Below are positions 37,606 through 47,150 of a stretch of 64,000 nt of DNA, one piece after another. A program made the position numbers and the translations under genes. Location of the stretch: assembly GCA_038200305.1 (NCBI GenBank), contig JBBPYD010000175.1:1-64000 (forward strand). The letters run 5' to 3'. The notes under the pieces were generated by a model. It saw nothing but the letters and a program-made list of their open reading frames with translations, ran no database searches and had not been told where the DNA came from. The DNA is from JANXXV01 sp038200305 (GTDB taxonomy: Bacteria > Acidobacteriota > Terriglobia > Bryobacterales > Bryobacteraceae). Within the stretch, counting starts at the first letter, position 1; every line of letters starts with the position of its first letter.

Positions 37606-38989
37606 TCACAGCGGCGCAGGTCTTGGATATGCTCCCACTGGCGTAGCCGGATTTATCTTCTGTTTCTGCAACCCTGCATACGCTTGCTGCACCTGGTCCG
37701 GAAAACTCGGAATCATAGCCGTGATCTTTGCGGTAATCTCTTCTACTATCTGACCATTCCGCGGAGCGACATCATAGCTTTCATCCGGATCGACAGCGAG
37801 ATTGTAAAGTTCCGGGTGGGCCAGAGGATAACTGTGGCGTCCACTGGCGGGAGCCGGCGTGTAGGCGGCCGTGTTGTGCCTTGCGATATGCAGTTTCCAG
37901 TTCATCCAGCGGGCACACTGCAGATCCCAGTTATCGAAGTAAAGCAGAGGCGGGCGCTCGATCGTTTGTTGCCGGCCGCTCAGGATCGGCCAAATATCGA
38001 TGCCATCCATCGCCTTTGCGGGAAGCGCGCCGCCGCACAAACGGGCGACGGTAGGAAAGATGTCCAGCATTGAGACAAGCGCATGCGATACACGCCCACC
38101 TCGAATCTTTCCGGGCCACCGCGCGATAAAAGGCTCCCGGATGCCACCCTCGTAGGTCGTGTTCTTGCGGCCTCGAAGTTTGCCCGGGCTTTCCCTGGTA
38201 CCAAGGCCCGTTGTCGCTCGAAAACATCACCAGTGTGTTGTCCTCCGTCCCATTCTGTCTCACAGCCTTCAGGACTTCGCCGACGCTCCAGTCCAATTCC
38301 TGCACAACATCCCCGTATAAGCCTTCCTCGGACTTGCCCCGAAATTCCGGCGAGGCACCCAGCGGAATGTGGGGATAGGTGTGCGGCATGTACAGGAAGA
38401 ACGGCGATGATTTCGAGTCCGCAATGAACTTCACCGCACGCGCCGTGTATCGCTGCGTGAGAGTATCCAAGCCGGCGGTTTGCTCGATCACCTCCGTGTT
38501 GTGCAACAGAACACGAGGCGACATGTCATTACTGTACGGAATTCCGAAGTATTCATCGAATCCACGATGCGTAGGCAGATACGCTTCCGGACGCCCAAGA
38601 TGCCATTTTCCGATGCACATCGTCTTGTAATTGCGGGCTTTGAGCATGTCTGCCAGCGTAGTCTCATCCAGGTTCAATCCACCCTGGTCTTGCGGAAAGA
38701 AGACGCGCGGAACGCCAACGCGCGTGGGGTAACGGCCGGTCAGCAGAGCGGCGCGGGATGGCGAGCAGACCGGATCGGCGGAGCAGAAATCGGTAGACCT
38801 CACGCCCTCAGCCGCCATGCGATCCAAGTTTGGCGTCCGGATGCGGGAGCCATAACAACCAAGGTCTCCATAGCCGAGGTCGTCACACAGAATGAAAATG
38901 ATATTTGGTGGCTTTGAGGCGGCGCCCAGCGCCCGTGATCCGATGGCCGCGCCCGCCGCGGTAATAAATTGACGTCGATTCATGTTCAC
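37606..38989 (-). CDS. Type I sulfatase, frameshifted
   Basis: From ATG 38989 the protein has a Tat-like signal (N-R-R-Q-F-I-T-A-A-G), the canonical C-D-D-L-G-Y-G-D metal motif near residue 36 and the formylglycine site C-S-P-S-R at residue 75 followed by L-L-T-G-R-Y. After S-S-D-N-G-P-W-Y-Q-G the frame is lost at an AAA run (38190-38192 on the plus strand). Removing one A gives S-P-G-K-L-R-G-R-K and T-Y-E-G-G-I-R-E-P, the standard sulfatase continuation, through to a stop at 37606 (about 460 residues). It overlaps the upstream sulfatase by 4 bases (ATGA). Confidence 0.85.
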
Positions 38990-40443
38990 TTGTCCGGGAT
39001 TTCAAACTTGTCGCCGGTATCGGAGCCCCACTGCTTCAGGCGGGCAATTAACTTGTTGCGCTCTGCCCGGTACTTATTATTTTGAGCGAGGTTGGCCTGC
39101 TCATAGGGGTCGTCATTCAGATTGAAATGAAGCCACGATTGATTTTCAAAACAGACGTACTTCCATCCATCGCGTGTCACCAATCCACGGTAGGGCGTGT
39201 TGATGCTGTCCGGATGTCCGGTAGGGATCACGCTCTGCAGATACGCCGAATCCGGTTCCGGACCAGCCGCAGGTTTATCGATGCGCAGATGCGACAGGTC
39301 CGCTCCCACCATCCAATCCGGCTTCTTGATCCCGCACAGCCCAAGTGTGGTTGGAGCGATATCGACATGGTTTGAGGCCACCGGCGCCCGCTTCACCTTC
39401 CAGGGCTGATAACGCGGAACACCGCCGGAGATTATGAACGGCGTACGGATGGACTCGGCATATGGGTTCGTTTTGCGAAATAGACCATGAGAGCCGTGCG
39501 TGTCCCCGTGATCGGCGAAAAATAGGACGTGTGTATTGGCCAGAAGACCTGTTTGTTGCAGCGCATGCATAATACGGCCGTAGTTCCAATCCAGATTTTC
39601 GATCATGGCGTAATAGCCGGCTAATTCGGTGCGAGCCTGCTTTTCCACTTGGGCTGAGTGCGCGACGTTGGGACGCAGTTCCAGGCGCTCCGGATTGTAC
39701 TTTGCCATGAACTCTTCCGGCGCAATGTAGGGGTCGTGAGGCGGTTGCACGCTCAGCGCGGCAAAGAATGGTTTTCCTCCGCCTTCGCTCTTTCGCCCGC
39801 CGGCGCGCTCTTTGATGTACCCGATCAACAGGTTGGTGAGTTCATCGGTTTCATACCCAGGTAATTGGCGATGGAAACTTTCCTTTCCACTGCCGCCATG
39901 CACCCAGCAGTCCCACTGGCTGTTGTTATTTTCATAACCCACCCAGGTTTGAAAACCTCCGCGGCGGCCGGGGTCGGTGATAAAGAAAGCCGCGCGGCCG
40001 TTTCGTTCATGAAAGCCTCCCAGATGCCACTTCCCGAAGTAGGCCGTGTTGTATCCATTTGCGTTGAAAACATCGGCAATAGTCTTCTCTCCCGCAGGCA
40101 AAGGGTACTCGTGTCCAGGCACGCAATTGTGTGGATACTTGCTGGTCAGCAGCGACCCACGAAATGGGCAGCACAGCGGAAATCCGGAGACGTGATTTGA
40201 AAAGGTAACGCCGTTTACGCTTGCGCGGTCCAGGTTTGGCGTTCGTGCATTTGGATCGCCGCTGAGACTCGTTGCTTGCGCGCGAAATTGATCGCCGAAA
40301 ATCCAGATGACATTCGGATGCGCATCCGGCTTCGGTTCGGGCTCAAGATGACCCGCCGGCGGCGGTCCGGTCTGCTGAGCCATGCTCGCCAGAGGGCCGA
40401 TGCCTCCGAGCGATGTTGTCTGCAAAAATGTTCTGCGATTCAT
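38986..40443 (-). CDS. Sulfatase with variant C-C-P-F-R active-site motif
   Basis: A 485-residue Tat-exported sulfatase (N-R-R-T-F-L-Q-T-T signal). The metal-binding N-terminus reads I-F-G-D-Q-F-R-A near residue 50. The formylglycine motif is C-C-P-F-R at residues 91-95, within the minimal CxPxR pattern for formylglycine conversion but with phenylalanine in place of the usual serine. F-A-D-H-G-D-T-H-G-S-H-G near residue 310 gives the second metal site. The middle gene of a receptor-sulfatase-sulfatase operon: 19 bases after the receptor and overlapping the next sulfatase by 4. Confidence 0.88.
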   Translation of the reverse strand: MNRRTFLQTTSLGGIGPLASMAQQTGPPPAGHLEPEPKPDAHPNVIWIFGDQFRAQATSLSGDPNARTPNLDRASVNGVTFSNHVSGFPLCCPFRGSLLTSKYPHNCVPGHEYPLPAGEKTIADVFNANGYNTAYFGKWHLGGFHERNGRAAFFITDPGRRGGFQTWVGYENNNSQWDCWVHGGSGKESFHRQLPGYETDELTNLLIGYIKERAGGRKSEGGGKPFFAALSVQPPHDPYIAPEEFMAKYNPERLELRPNVAHSAQVEKQARTELAGYYAMIENLDWNYGRIMHALQQTGLLANTHVLFFADHGDTHGSHGLFRKTNPYAESIRTPFIISGGVPRYQPWKVKRAPVASNHVDIAPTTLGLCGIKKPDWMVGADLSHLRIDKPAAGPEPDSAYLQSVIPTGHPDSINTPYRGLVTRDGWKYVCFENQSWLHFNLNDDPYEQANLAQNNKYRAERNKLIARLKQWGSDTGDKFEIPDK

Positions 40444-40462
40444 AGGGATCTCTCAGTCAAGT

Positions 40463-43400
40463 CTAAAACAACAGCTTCAGGGCAAATTGCAGAATGCGCG
40501 GCTGGTTAGCCTGCGAACTCACCGTGCCGAATGCACCGGCGCCAAAACTGGTGTTGGGTGGCGCAAATACCGGCGTGTTGGTCAGGTTAAAGGCTTCTGC
40601 CCGAAACTGAAGGATCAGCCGCTCCGAAAGGTGAGTGTTTTTGTGCAGTGAAACGTCCACGTTCTTGGTGCCGTCGCTGCGTAGTCCGGAAAAAGATCGT
40701 GGTGAAGTGCCAAACGCGTAAGCGGCAGGTGGGGTGAATGCGGCTGTATTGAACCAACGGGCGGGGGTAGGATTGTCCAGAGCCGCACTCTGCCCGTTCC
40801 AGTTTGGGCGCTGGCCGCCACCCTGCGAGAAGGTCCCATTTACGGATGATGAAATACCCAGCGGACTGCCGCCGTAGAATGAGGCCACCGCGCCTAATTC
40901 CCATCCGCCCAGCGTACGTCCTACGAAACCCTTTTGCCCGCGGAAAAAAGGAAGTTCATATACACCGGTGGCGATCAACCGGTGCGTTTGGTCCAGGCCG
41001 GAAACGGCGTATTCGGAGCGAAGATTATTCCAGTTCTGAATGCCAGCGGATCCAAGCGATTCGCCACTGAATGGACCCGTGCTGATATCCATGAGCTTTG
41101 AATACGTGTAGGAACTGAGGACCGTCAGCCCATTCGAAAAACGCTTTTCGACTTTGACCTGAAGAGCGTGATACGTAGAAGCGGCCCAATTGGCAACCGC
41201 GGATGTCACCTGGTCATACTGCGGATACGGCCGGAGAAGCTGCGCCTGCGAAACCATCTTTGCGGCAAGCGTTCCCACCGCGATCTTTCCATAGAATGGA
41301 TTCGTTACCTGCGTGCGCAATGCATCGCCTAACGCAAGCGCGGCGTCGGGCAGTTGGTTATCAATACGGTCGGCGGGAAACTTCAGGCCGCGCGTGCCCA
41401 CGTATCCTACGTCCAACAAAATTCCGCGCGGGAGTTCCCGCTGTATGTCGAAATTCCATTGAATGGTGTACGGGGTCACATTGCTGCGATCGTAAAAGCT
41501 AATACTCTGGCCCAGCAGGGTAGACGCGCCGGCCGAAGTTCCGGTGGGCACGTTCAATCCAGAGGCATAAGGGTTGGACAGCGACACTGTTGGCGTCACG
41601 CCATCCAGGCTGCTCACAAGATTGGTGGTTGTGCCGAATCCGCTGATCCCGAAAGTGCTTGGTGTCCCGCCGACACCTTGATTTGTGCCGTAGAATATGC
41701 CCGATCCGGACCGGATGACGGTTTTCGGCGTAACATGCCATGCGAAGCCCACGCGCGGCGCAAAGTTGTTTTTGTCCACGCTGGCCTGGTAGCGCGAAAC
41801 TCCGTTGACACCCACAAAAGTCAGCGCTCCCTTGAGATTCAATCCGGCGGCGGTTACTGCCGGCGTGGCGTTATAGCCGAAATTGGTGAGCTGGTTGTAC
41901 CGCTCCGTCCGTGGCGTTTCTACTTCGTAACGCAAGCCGAGGTTAAGGGTGAACTTGCTGGTTACCTTCCATTCGTCCTGGACGAACGCTCCAAAATAAC
42001 TGGTCTCGATCGCCAGGGCGGGCGATGGTGTCACTGAGCCTGATGCGGGCACTCCTAAGAGAAATGATGCCACCGCGTTACCGCCCGTTACACTCGCCTG
42101 CGCGGGATTTGGGCCCTGGGTGAAAGCGCTGGTGAAATTGAATTGGGTGCTTGCGTCACCGGTCTGAAGGGTATTGAACTGGATCACACGATACTCACCG
42201 CCGGTTTTCAATGTGTGCTGCCGGAAGGTCTTCGTCACGTTTCCCTGCAGCGCGTAGTTGTTCATCCCGAACGATATAGCACCGGTCGAACCCAGCGTGC
42301 CGGCGCGTGAATTATTGGGGATGGATCCATTCACAGAGTAGCCGCTGATATCGAAAGCGGGAAAGGCCACCGGTGCTCCGATGCTCGCCTGCAGGTTTGC
42401 CGGAAATCCCAACTGGCCGATGTCGAAACCATTGCTTGGCGGCAAGCGGTTATTCGCTAAACGCGAAAATGAGCCCCGAATTGTCCCAATCAGCGCCGGC
42501 GAAAAGATGTGATCGCCTTCCAGAACGGCGTTGTCGCGCGTGAAATCCTGCGGACCGAAGCCCGGCGAAGCGATGTTGCCTGGGCCATACGGATACGCGC
42601 GGCTAACGGGAGAATCGTCATAGGAAAACCGCCCAAAGATGCGCGTGTTATCGCTGAAGTTGTGATCCAGCCGGGTGCTGAACGTGTCTTTTTGGATCCG
42701 ATTGGAGTCCGTTCGGACGAAATTATTGGTTCCGCTTGCGTTGGGCGGCGGAATGTATGAGAGCAGTTTGCGGGTCACCGGATCGATACGGTTGGATGGA
42801 ATAATGTTGTTGGGAAAGGGATCGCGAATGAAGCCAGCGCCGTTTGGATTGGGCCTGGTGGTGGCTGGATCGTAGATTATCACCTTCTGGCCGGCCGGGG
42901 TAGCGGTCCGGGTGAAATCGCCGGTTAACTCGGTAGGATTCGGCACGGTGCCGGAGTAAGTCACGCCCTGAACATATCGCACCAGTTCCGTGCTGACGAA
43001 GAAAAAAGTCTTGTTCTTGCCGTTGTAGAAGTGAGGAATCAAAACCGGTCCGCCGGCCACGCCACCGAACTGGTTGAACTTGAGAGGAGCGGGCGATTTG
43101 CCGGCCTGATTCGCAAACCAGTCGTTAGCACTCAGCGCGTCGTTCCGCAAGAACTCATATAACGAAAAGTGTAGGTCGTTGGTTCCGGACTTGGTGACGA
43201 CGTTAAATACACCTCCCGCGGCCCTTCCGTACTCCGCGCTAAAGCTATTTGTTTCCACCTTGAATTCCTGCACTGAATCCGCATTGGCATAGACAATCGG
43301 CTGATTCTGCGCGGCCGCCGTGTTGGGCGCGCCATCCAACAGGAACTCATTCTGATTGCCGCGCGCGCCGTTGATGGAGACCGACGATGTACTGATCTGA

Positions 43401-43900
43401 TCCACTGGCAGATCGTTCATGCCGCGAGAGATTCTAACGCCGGGGACCAGTCCACCCAAGGCGTACGGATTTCGCCCGAGTAGAGGAAGCTTCACGATCT
43501 GCCGGCTATCGACAACCTGGCCCAGCACAGGAGTCTCGGTGTCCAGTACCGGCGCCTGTGCATCCACCACGATCTTTTCCGAGACCCCGCCGACATCCAG
43601 CGAAAAGTCGAGACGCAGTTCCTGATTTACTCTCAGGTCCAACCCCGTCCGCACGACGGGCCGGAACCCTTGATAATCGACCGTGACGGAATACGGACCC
43701 GGCAGCAACGACGGCGCAGTGTAGTAGCCGGTGTCATTCGAGACCGCGGTGCGCTTCACGCCGGTCGAAGTTTGAGTGATCGTGACTTGAGCGCCGGATA
43801 TCACCGCATCGGAGGTGTCGGTAATTCTACCGGTGATTTGTCCTGTCTGCGCGAACGCGGAGACACACGAAAAAAAGAGAGCCGTACCTATCCACTTCAT
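40463..43900 (-). CDS. Oar-like TonB-dependent receptor
   Basis: A 1145-residue outer-membrane receptor starting at ATG 43900, where AGGA lies 6 bases upstream and a signal peptide (ending S-A-F-A-Q-T) begins; an earlier methionine is less likely. A carboxypeptidase-regulatory domain covers residues 20-105 (G-R-I-T-D-T-S-D-A-V-I-S-G-A), then a plug with L-L-G-R-N-P-Y near residue 140 and V-V-T-K-S-G-T-N near residue 235, then a long barrel ending in K-L-L-F. It heads an operon with two sulfatases, which suggests import or surface binding of a sulfated ligand. Confidence 0.9.
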   Translation of the reverse strand: MKWIGTALFFSCVSAFAQTGQITGRITDTSDAVISGAQVTITQTSTGVKRTAVSNDTGYYTAPSLLPGPYSVTVDYQGFRPVVRTGLDLRVNQELRLDFSLDVGGVSEKIVVDAQAPVLDTETPVLGQVVDSRQIVKLPLLGRNPYALGGLVPGVRISRGMNDLPVDQISTSSVSINGARGNQNEFLLDGAPNTAAAQNQPIVYANADSVQEFKVETNSFSAEYGRAAGGVFNVVTKSGTNDLHFSLYEFLRNDALSANDWFANQAGKSPAPLKFNQFGGVAGGPVLIPHFYNGKNKTFFFVSTELVRYVQGVTYSGTVPNPTELTGDFTRTATPAGQKVIIYDPATTRPNPNGAGFIRDPFPNNIIPSNRIDPVTRKLLSYIPPPNASGTNNFVRTDSNRIQKDTFSTRLDHNFSDNTRIFGRFSYDDSPVSRAYPYGPGNIASPGFGPQDFTRDNAVLEGDHIFSPALIGTIRGSFSRLANNRLPPSNGFDIGQLGFPANLQASIGAPVAFPAFDISGYSVNGSIPNNSRAGTLGSTGAISFGMNNYALQGNVTKTFRQHTLKTGGEYRVIQFNTLQTGDASTQFNFTSAFTQGPNPAQASVTGGNAVASFLLGVPASGSVTPSPALAIETSYFGAFVQDEWKVTSKFTLNLGLRYEVETPRTERYNQLTNFGYNATPAVTAAGLNLKGALTFVGVNGVSRYQASVDKNNFAPRVGFAWHVTPKTVIRSGSGIFYGTNQGVGGTPSTFGISGFGTTTNLVSSLDGVTPTVSLSNPYASGLNVPTGTSAGASTLLGQSISFYDRSNVTPYTIQWNFDIQRELPRGILLDVGYVGTRGLKFPADRIDNQLPDAALALGDALRTQVTNPFYGKIAVGTLAAKMVSQAQLLRPYPQYDQVTSAVANWAASTYHALQVKVEKRFSNGLTVLSSYTYSKLMDISTGPFSGESLGSAGIQNWNNLRSEYAVSGLDQTHRLIATGVYELPFFRGQKGFVGRTLGGWELGAVASFYGGSPLGISSSVNGTFSQGGGQRPNWNGQSAALDNPTPARWFNTAAFTPPAAYAFGTSPRSFSGLRSDGTKNVDVSLHKNTHLSERLILQFRAEAFNLTNTPVFAPPNTSFGAGAFGTVSSQANQPRILQFALKLLF

Positions 43901-43944
43901 TACATGTCCTTTCGGCGCTGGAGGTTGTTTGAGGCCGATTATAT

Positions 43945-45315
43945 CTAAAGGCCATCCGGCACGGGAAAGAGTGTTCCCCGCCCCAGGAGCCAATCGGGAT
44001 CGAGCCGGCGCTTCACATCCATCATTGCTTGGATATCCGATGGAGAATACTGCAAGGAGAGCAGGTGTGCTTTCCGCTTGCCAAGGCCGTGCTCAGCGGA
44101 AACCGTGCCTCCCAGCGCGGCCGCTTCCCTGGCAAACTCTTTCAATAGCGCCGTCGCGGTGTCCGCCTGCTGCTGCGTAGCGGGCAACATGTTCACATGG
44201 ACATGAGCATCGCCGATATGGCCGTAAATGACGTAGTGGCCGGCCAACTCGGCCTCCAGCCGTCTGCGATAGATTGCCAGCATCTCACGGCTGCGGTCCA
44301 CTGGAACGGCGTAATCGGTCCCCATCTTCAGGAAGCCCCGTTGCAGAACGGCGGCATTCACCAACTCCGGCAGTGCATGGCGGAACAGCCGAAAACGCTC
44401 GCGATCTTTCGTGGTCATCGCAAACCATGACGCTTCCACCAGCGCCCCCGCTTCCGATAAGCGGGCTTCCCAATGATCCACCTCGGCGCATTCAGACTCT
44501 ATCAGCAGGGCCGCCGATGCGTCACGCGGAATTTCAGGATAACGGCCCAGCAGCAAATCCAGCGAATTGCGATCGGCATATTCGAGCATGCGCAACTCGG
44601 GAATGGCACGCCACGCATCCACTGCGGCCAGCGCGTGTTCATCGGATGGAAAGAAGATGACACCGGCGAACAGATCCGTGGGTTCGGGAAGCAGCGCGAG
44701 TTCCGCCTCCAGAATCACGCCGAGCGTTCCTTCAGAGCCGCAGAACAGATCGATCCAGTCCATGCCAGGTTCCAGGCGGTAGCCAGCGGTGTACTTGGTC
44801 GTATTTGGGACAGGGAGCGCATGCACAGGAAAATCGATCTTATCGCCCCGGCGGTACTCCACAACGCGGCCATCCATCAATGCCACCCGAAGAGCAAGAA
44901 CGTGCCGTCTCGTGCTGCCAAAACGAAAGCTGCGCGATCCGCTCGCGTTGGTGGCGATGGTGCCGCCAACCGAAGCGGTAATCTCCGTTGGATCGGGAGC
45001 GTAAAACTGGCGGGTTGGCGCCGCGGCATTTCGAAGTTCCAGAAGAGTGATGGCCGCTCCAGCCTGAGCGGAGCCGTTGCCGATCTCCAATCGCCGGAAC
45101 TTTTCGAGCGATATTACCCATCCGCCGTGCGGTACGCGGCCTCCGGTGAGACCGGAACCGGCACCTGCGATAGTTAATGGAATTCGCTGTTGCCGCACTG
45201 CCCGGATCACTTCGGTGATGCCGGCCTCGCCAGTGGGAACCAAAACACGATCCGCCGAGCCCTTGTATCCAGAAGCGTCTGTCAAATACGCTGGATTGAT
45301 GTCCGGATGGATCAC
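43945..45315 (-). CDS. GlcD-type FAD-linked oxidase
   Basis: A 456-residue FAD-binding dehydrogenase of the glycolate oxidase/D-lactate dehydrogenase class. The PCMH-type FAD domain shows L-V-P-T-G-E-A-G near residue 24, G-A-G-S-G-L-T-G-G near residue 51, P-D-P-T-E-I-T-A-S-V-G-G-T-I-A-T-N-A-S-G near residue 106 and C-G-S-E-G-T-L-G near residue 191. The C-terminal half has Y-G-H-I-G-D-A-H-V-H and S-A-E-H-G-L-G-K-R-K. The GTG start lies only 5 bases past the 3' end of tRNA-Gly with no Shine-Dalgarno between. No GlcE/GlcF partner is adjacent. Confidence 0.88.
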   Translation of the reverse strand: MIHPDINPAYLTDASGYKGSADRVLVPTGEAGITEVIRAVRQQRIPLTIAGAGSGLTGGRVPHGGWVISLEKFRRLEIGNGSAQAGAAITLLELRNAAAPTRQFYAPDPTEITASVGGTIATNASGSRSFRFGSTRRHVLALRVALMDGRVVEYRRGDKIDFPVHALPVPNTTKYTAGYRLEPGMDWIDLFCGSEGTLGVILEAELALLPEPTDLFAGVIFFPSDEHALAAVDAWRAIPELRMLEYADRNSLDLLLGRYPEIPRDASAALLIESECAEVDHWEARLSEAGALVEASWFAMTTKDRERFRLFRHALPELVNAAVLQRGFLKMGTDYAVPVDRSREMLAIYRRRLEAELAGHYVIYGHIGDAHVHVNMLPATQQQADTATALLKEFAREAAALGGTVSAEHGLGKRKAHLLSLQYSPSDIQAMMDVKRRLDPDWLLGRGTLFPVPDGL

Positions 45316-45319
45316 GGTT

Positions 45320-45394
45320 TGGAGCGGGAGACGAGAATCGAACTCGCAACCAACAGCTTGGAAGGCTGTGACTCTACCATTGAGTTACTCCCGC
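45320..45394 (-). tRNA. tRNA-Gly (anticodon TCC)
   Basis: A complete 75-base cloverleaf on the minus strand including an encoded CCA. The acceptor GCGGGAG pairs with CTCCCGC; the D arm contains ACTCAATGGTAGAGT; the anticodon stem-loop CAGCCTTCCAAGCTG gives TCC; the T arm contains GTTCGATTC. The 3' end is 5 bases from the start of the FAD oxidase. Confidence 0.95.
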
Positions 45395-45462
45395 GTGCTT
45401 GCTTGCGGCCCTGACTTGACCATTGTACGGAATTAATCGGGTGAGGGTCAATTTTGCGAGCG

Positions 45463-45933
45463 CTATTTCGTCACCTTAATCACGAAATACGTGAACTGCT
45501 TTCCGTTGTCCACCAGCAACTGATGTGGCATCTTGGCCGGGATGCAAACAATGTCGCCCGACACTAGCTTTTTCTTTTCACCGCCGTTGATGGATGGCCC
45601 GCGCAATTCGTTTGGCACCGTCTGGCGCTGATTCGCTACCTGGCCGCCCACCACCAGCGTGGCTTCGCCGCTCTCCACGACGAAGAAATCCTCCACCAAA
45701 TTGTGAACCTCGGCCTCGCCATTCCCTTCCCGATGCGAGATCTGCGCCTTAGCGTTGTTACCGAAGCTTCCAAATCCTTCCGAGGCGATCTTTTGAGCGT
45801 CCGTTTTGGCCGACAGCTTCTTTTCGTATCCCTTGAGATCGGTATTACTCCAGAGCCGGAAGCCCGGCAAATCCGCGGCTCCGGCAACACTCACCGCCGC
45901 AATCGCAAACGCAATCGATAAAGAATAGTTCAA
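45463..45933 (-). CDS. Exported cupin-domain protein
   Basis: The start is assigned to TTG 45933, which has AGGAG with a 7-base spacer and opens a signal peptide (L-N-Y-S-L-S-I-A-F-A-I-A-A-V-S-V-A-G-A). The 156-residue product has a cupin fold: H-N-L-V-E-D-F-F-V-V-E-S-G-E-A-T-L near residue 80 and I-P-A-K-M-P-H-Q-L near residue 130. The histidine/glutamate pattern suggests a metal site. It follows the selenoprotein gene on the same strand after 46 bases. Substrate unknown. Confidence 0.75.
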   Translation of the reverse strand: MNYSLSIAFAIAAVSVAGAADLPGFRLWSNTDLKGYEKKLSAKTDAQKIASEGFGSFGNNAKAQISHREGNGEAEVHNLVEDFFVVESGEATLVVGGQVANQRQTVPNELRGPSINGGEKKKLVSGDIVCIPAKMPHQLLVDNGKQFTYFVIKVTK

Positions 45934-45979
45934 TGAAATTCTCCTATGCACCGCGGAGGCGATTATATCAGTAATGGTC

Positions 45980-47017
45980 TTAATGAGCCTTTCGCTGTAA
46001 CTCCGCTGGAACGCGTTGCGGATCGTGCGGTTCATACTTCAGTGTCCATTTCAGCGGGATTGTCTGCGGAACATAGCACAGGCGATCGTCGCAGGCCTGA
46101 TATCGCAGCGTCCCTTCCAGCACCAGATCCCCGGCTTCATTCACAACCGCTTTGAGCGCCTGCTGCGGTCCAATCGTTATTTCGCGCTGTAACGTGAATC
46201 GGCCTGCATAGACATCCACCGTTTCCTGAATGGCTTCTAACCGTAGCTTTTTCGACAGCGGATAGCTAGCGGGGGCTGCCTTGTAGCCGGCGGAATCGGT
46301 CATTTTCCATTCAATTGGAATGTAACCCTCAACGCCCGGCGCATAGACGTGCATGGAAGGCTTCAACTCAATGTCCAGCAGCAGCCGTATGCGCTCTCCG
46401 GGCCGGACCTTCGCATTCGTGGCTGACGCGGTCACTGTCAAGTGCTTGGTTTCGGTCTTCGACTCCGCTGCCCCCGTGCGGATGTTCAACGTTTCCGTAA
46501 GAATATTGGCCACTGTATACCGCTGTTTAAAGTCTTCGTCGAACTTCTTCGAAATTACCGATCCGCTGGCATCCACAATGAAAGTTACTGGATGCGGAAT
46601 ACCGTAAAACGGACTATCCTTGGGCACGGCGTCGTTCAGAATTCCGAAGCTGCGGATGATTTTCGAATCCGGATCGGACAGCAGCGGAAACTGAATTCCC
46701 TTGCGGTTCGCGAAGTTCTGCAAAATCGCAACGCTGTCGTAACTGATGGCCGCAAGCCCCAACCCCTGCTTGCGCAATGCTTCACGGCTCTCCTGCAGCT
46801 CCACGAGCTGACTTTTGCAGAACGGTCACCAGTCGGCCGAACGAAAAAAGACCAGCATCACGCCTTTCGGGCCTTTCAGCGTTTCCAGATTCTGCACAAC
46901 ACCGCGCTGGTCGGAAGCCGAAAACGCCGGAATTCTGGAACCCACTTCCGGGCCAAGGGAGCGAGGCTGAGCCCCGGCAACAGCCGCCAACATAAAAGTC
47001 AGGAATATGCTTCGCAT
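45980..47017 (-). CDS. Probable selenoprotein: peroxiredoxin-like UxxC domain fused to a DsbD-N-like domain
   Basis: One uninterrupted 345-codon frame from ATG 47017 (GAGGG ribosome site, signal peptide ending V-A-G-A-Q) except for a single UGA at codon 64 (46826-46828). Around it the protein reads F-F-R-S-A-D-W-U-P-F-C-K-S-Q-L: the UGA occupies the first cysteine of a thioredoxin-fold CxxC site. Residues 25-185 form an AhpC/TSA-like domain (P-L-L-S-D-P-D-S near residue 100). Residues 195-335 resemble the N-terminal domain of DsbD, including the paired cysteines C-D-D-R-L-C-Y near residue 315. A SECIS-like hairpin follows the UGA. Likely a periplasmic peroxidase or thiol oxidoreductase. A simple nonsense mutation is the alternative. 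Confidence 0.8.
46796..46828 (-). promoter_or_regulatory. Candidate bacterial SECIS element downstream of UGA
   Basis: Counting the UGA as +1 to +3, bases +19 to +33 fold into a perfect six-pair stem CAGCUC/GAGCUG closing a GUG loop. The first loop base is a G at +25, within the distance window known for bacterial SECIS elements, in which a G at the start of the apical loop contacts SelB. A weaker lower stem (CUG +9 to +11 with CAG +34 to +36) is possible. The hairpin codes Q-L-V-E-L, so it may partly reflect protein constraint. Confidence 0.55.
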
Positions 47018-47150
47018 GAAAAACCCTCAATCAGTATCGTATCCGATGCCGCCCCTTACTTCGCTCGCTGGACACCAAAAGTTACGGCTGACGTGCCTCC
47101 AGCGATTTGGGTTCGTTTCGTAGCATAATTCTAAGGAGGGTAAAGCATTG

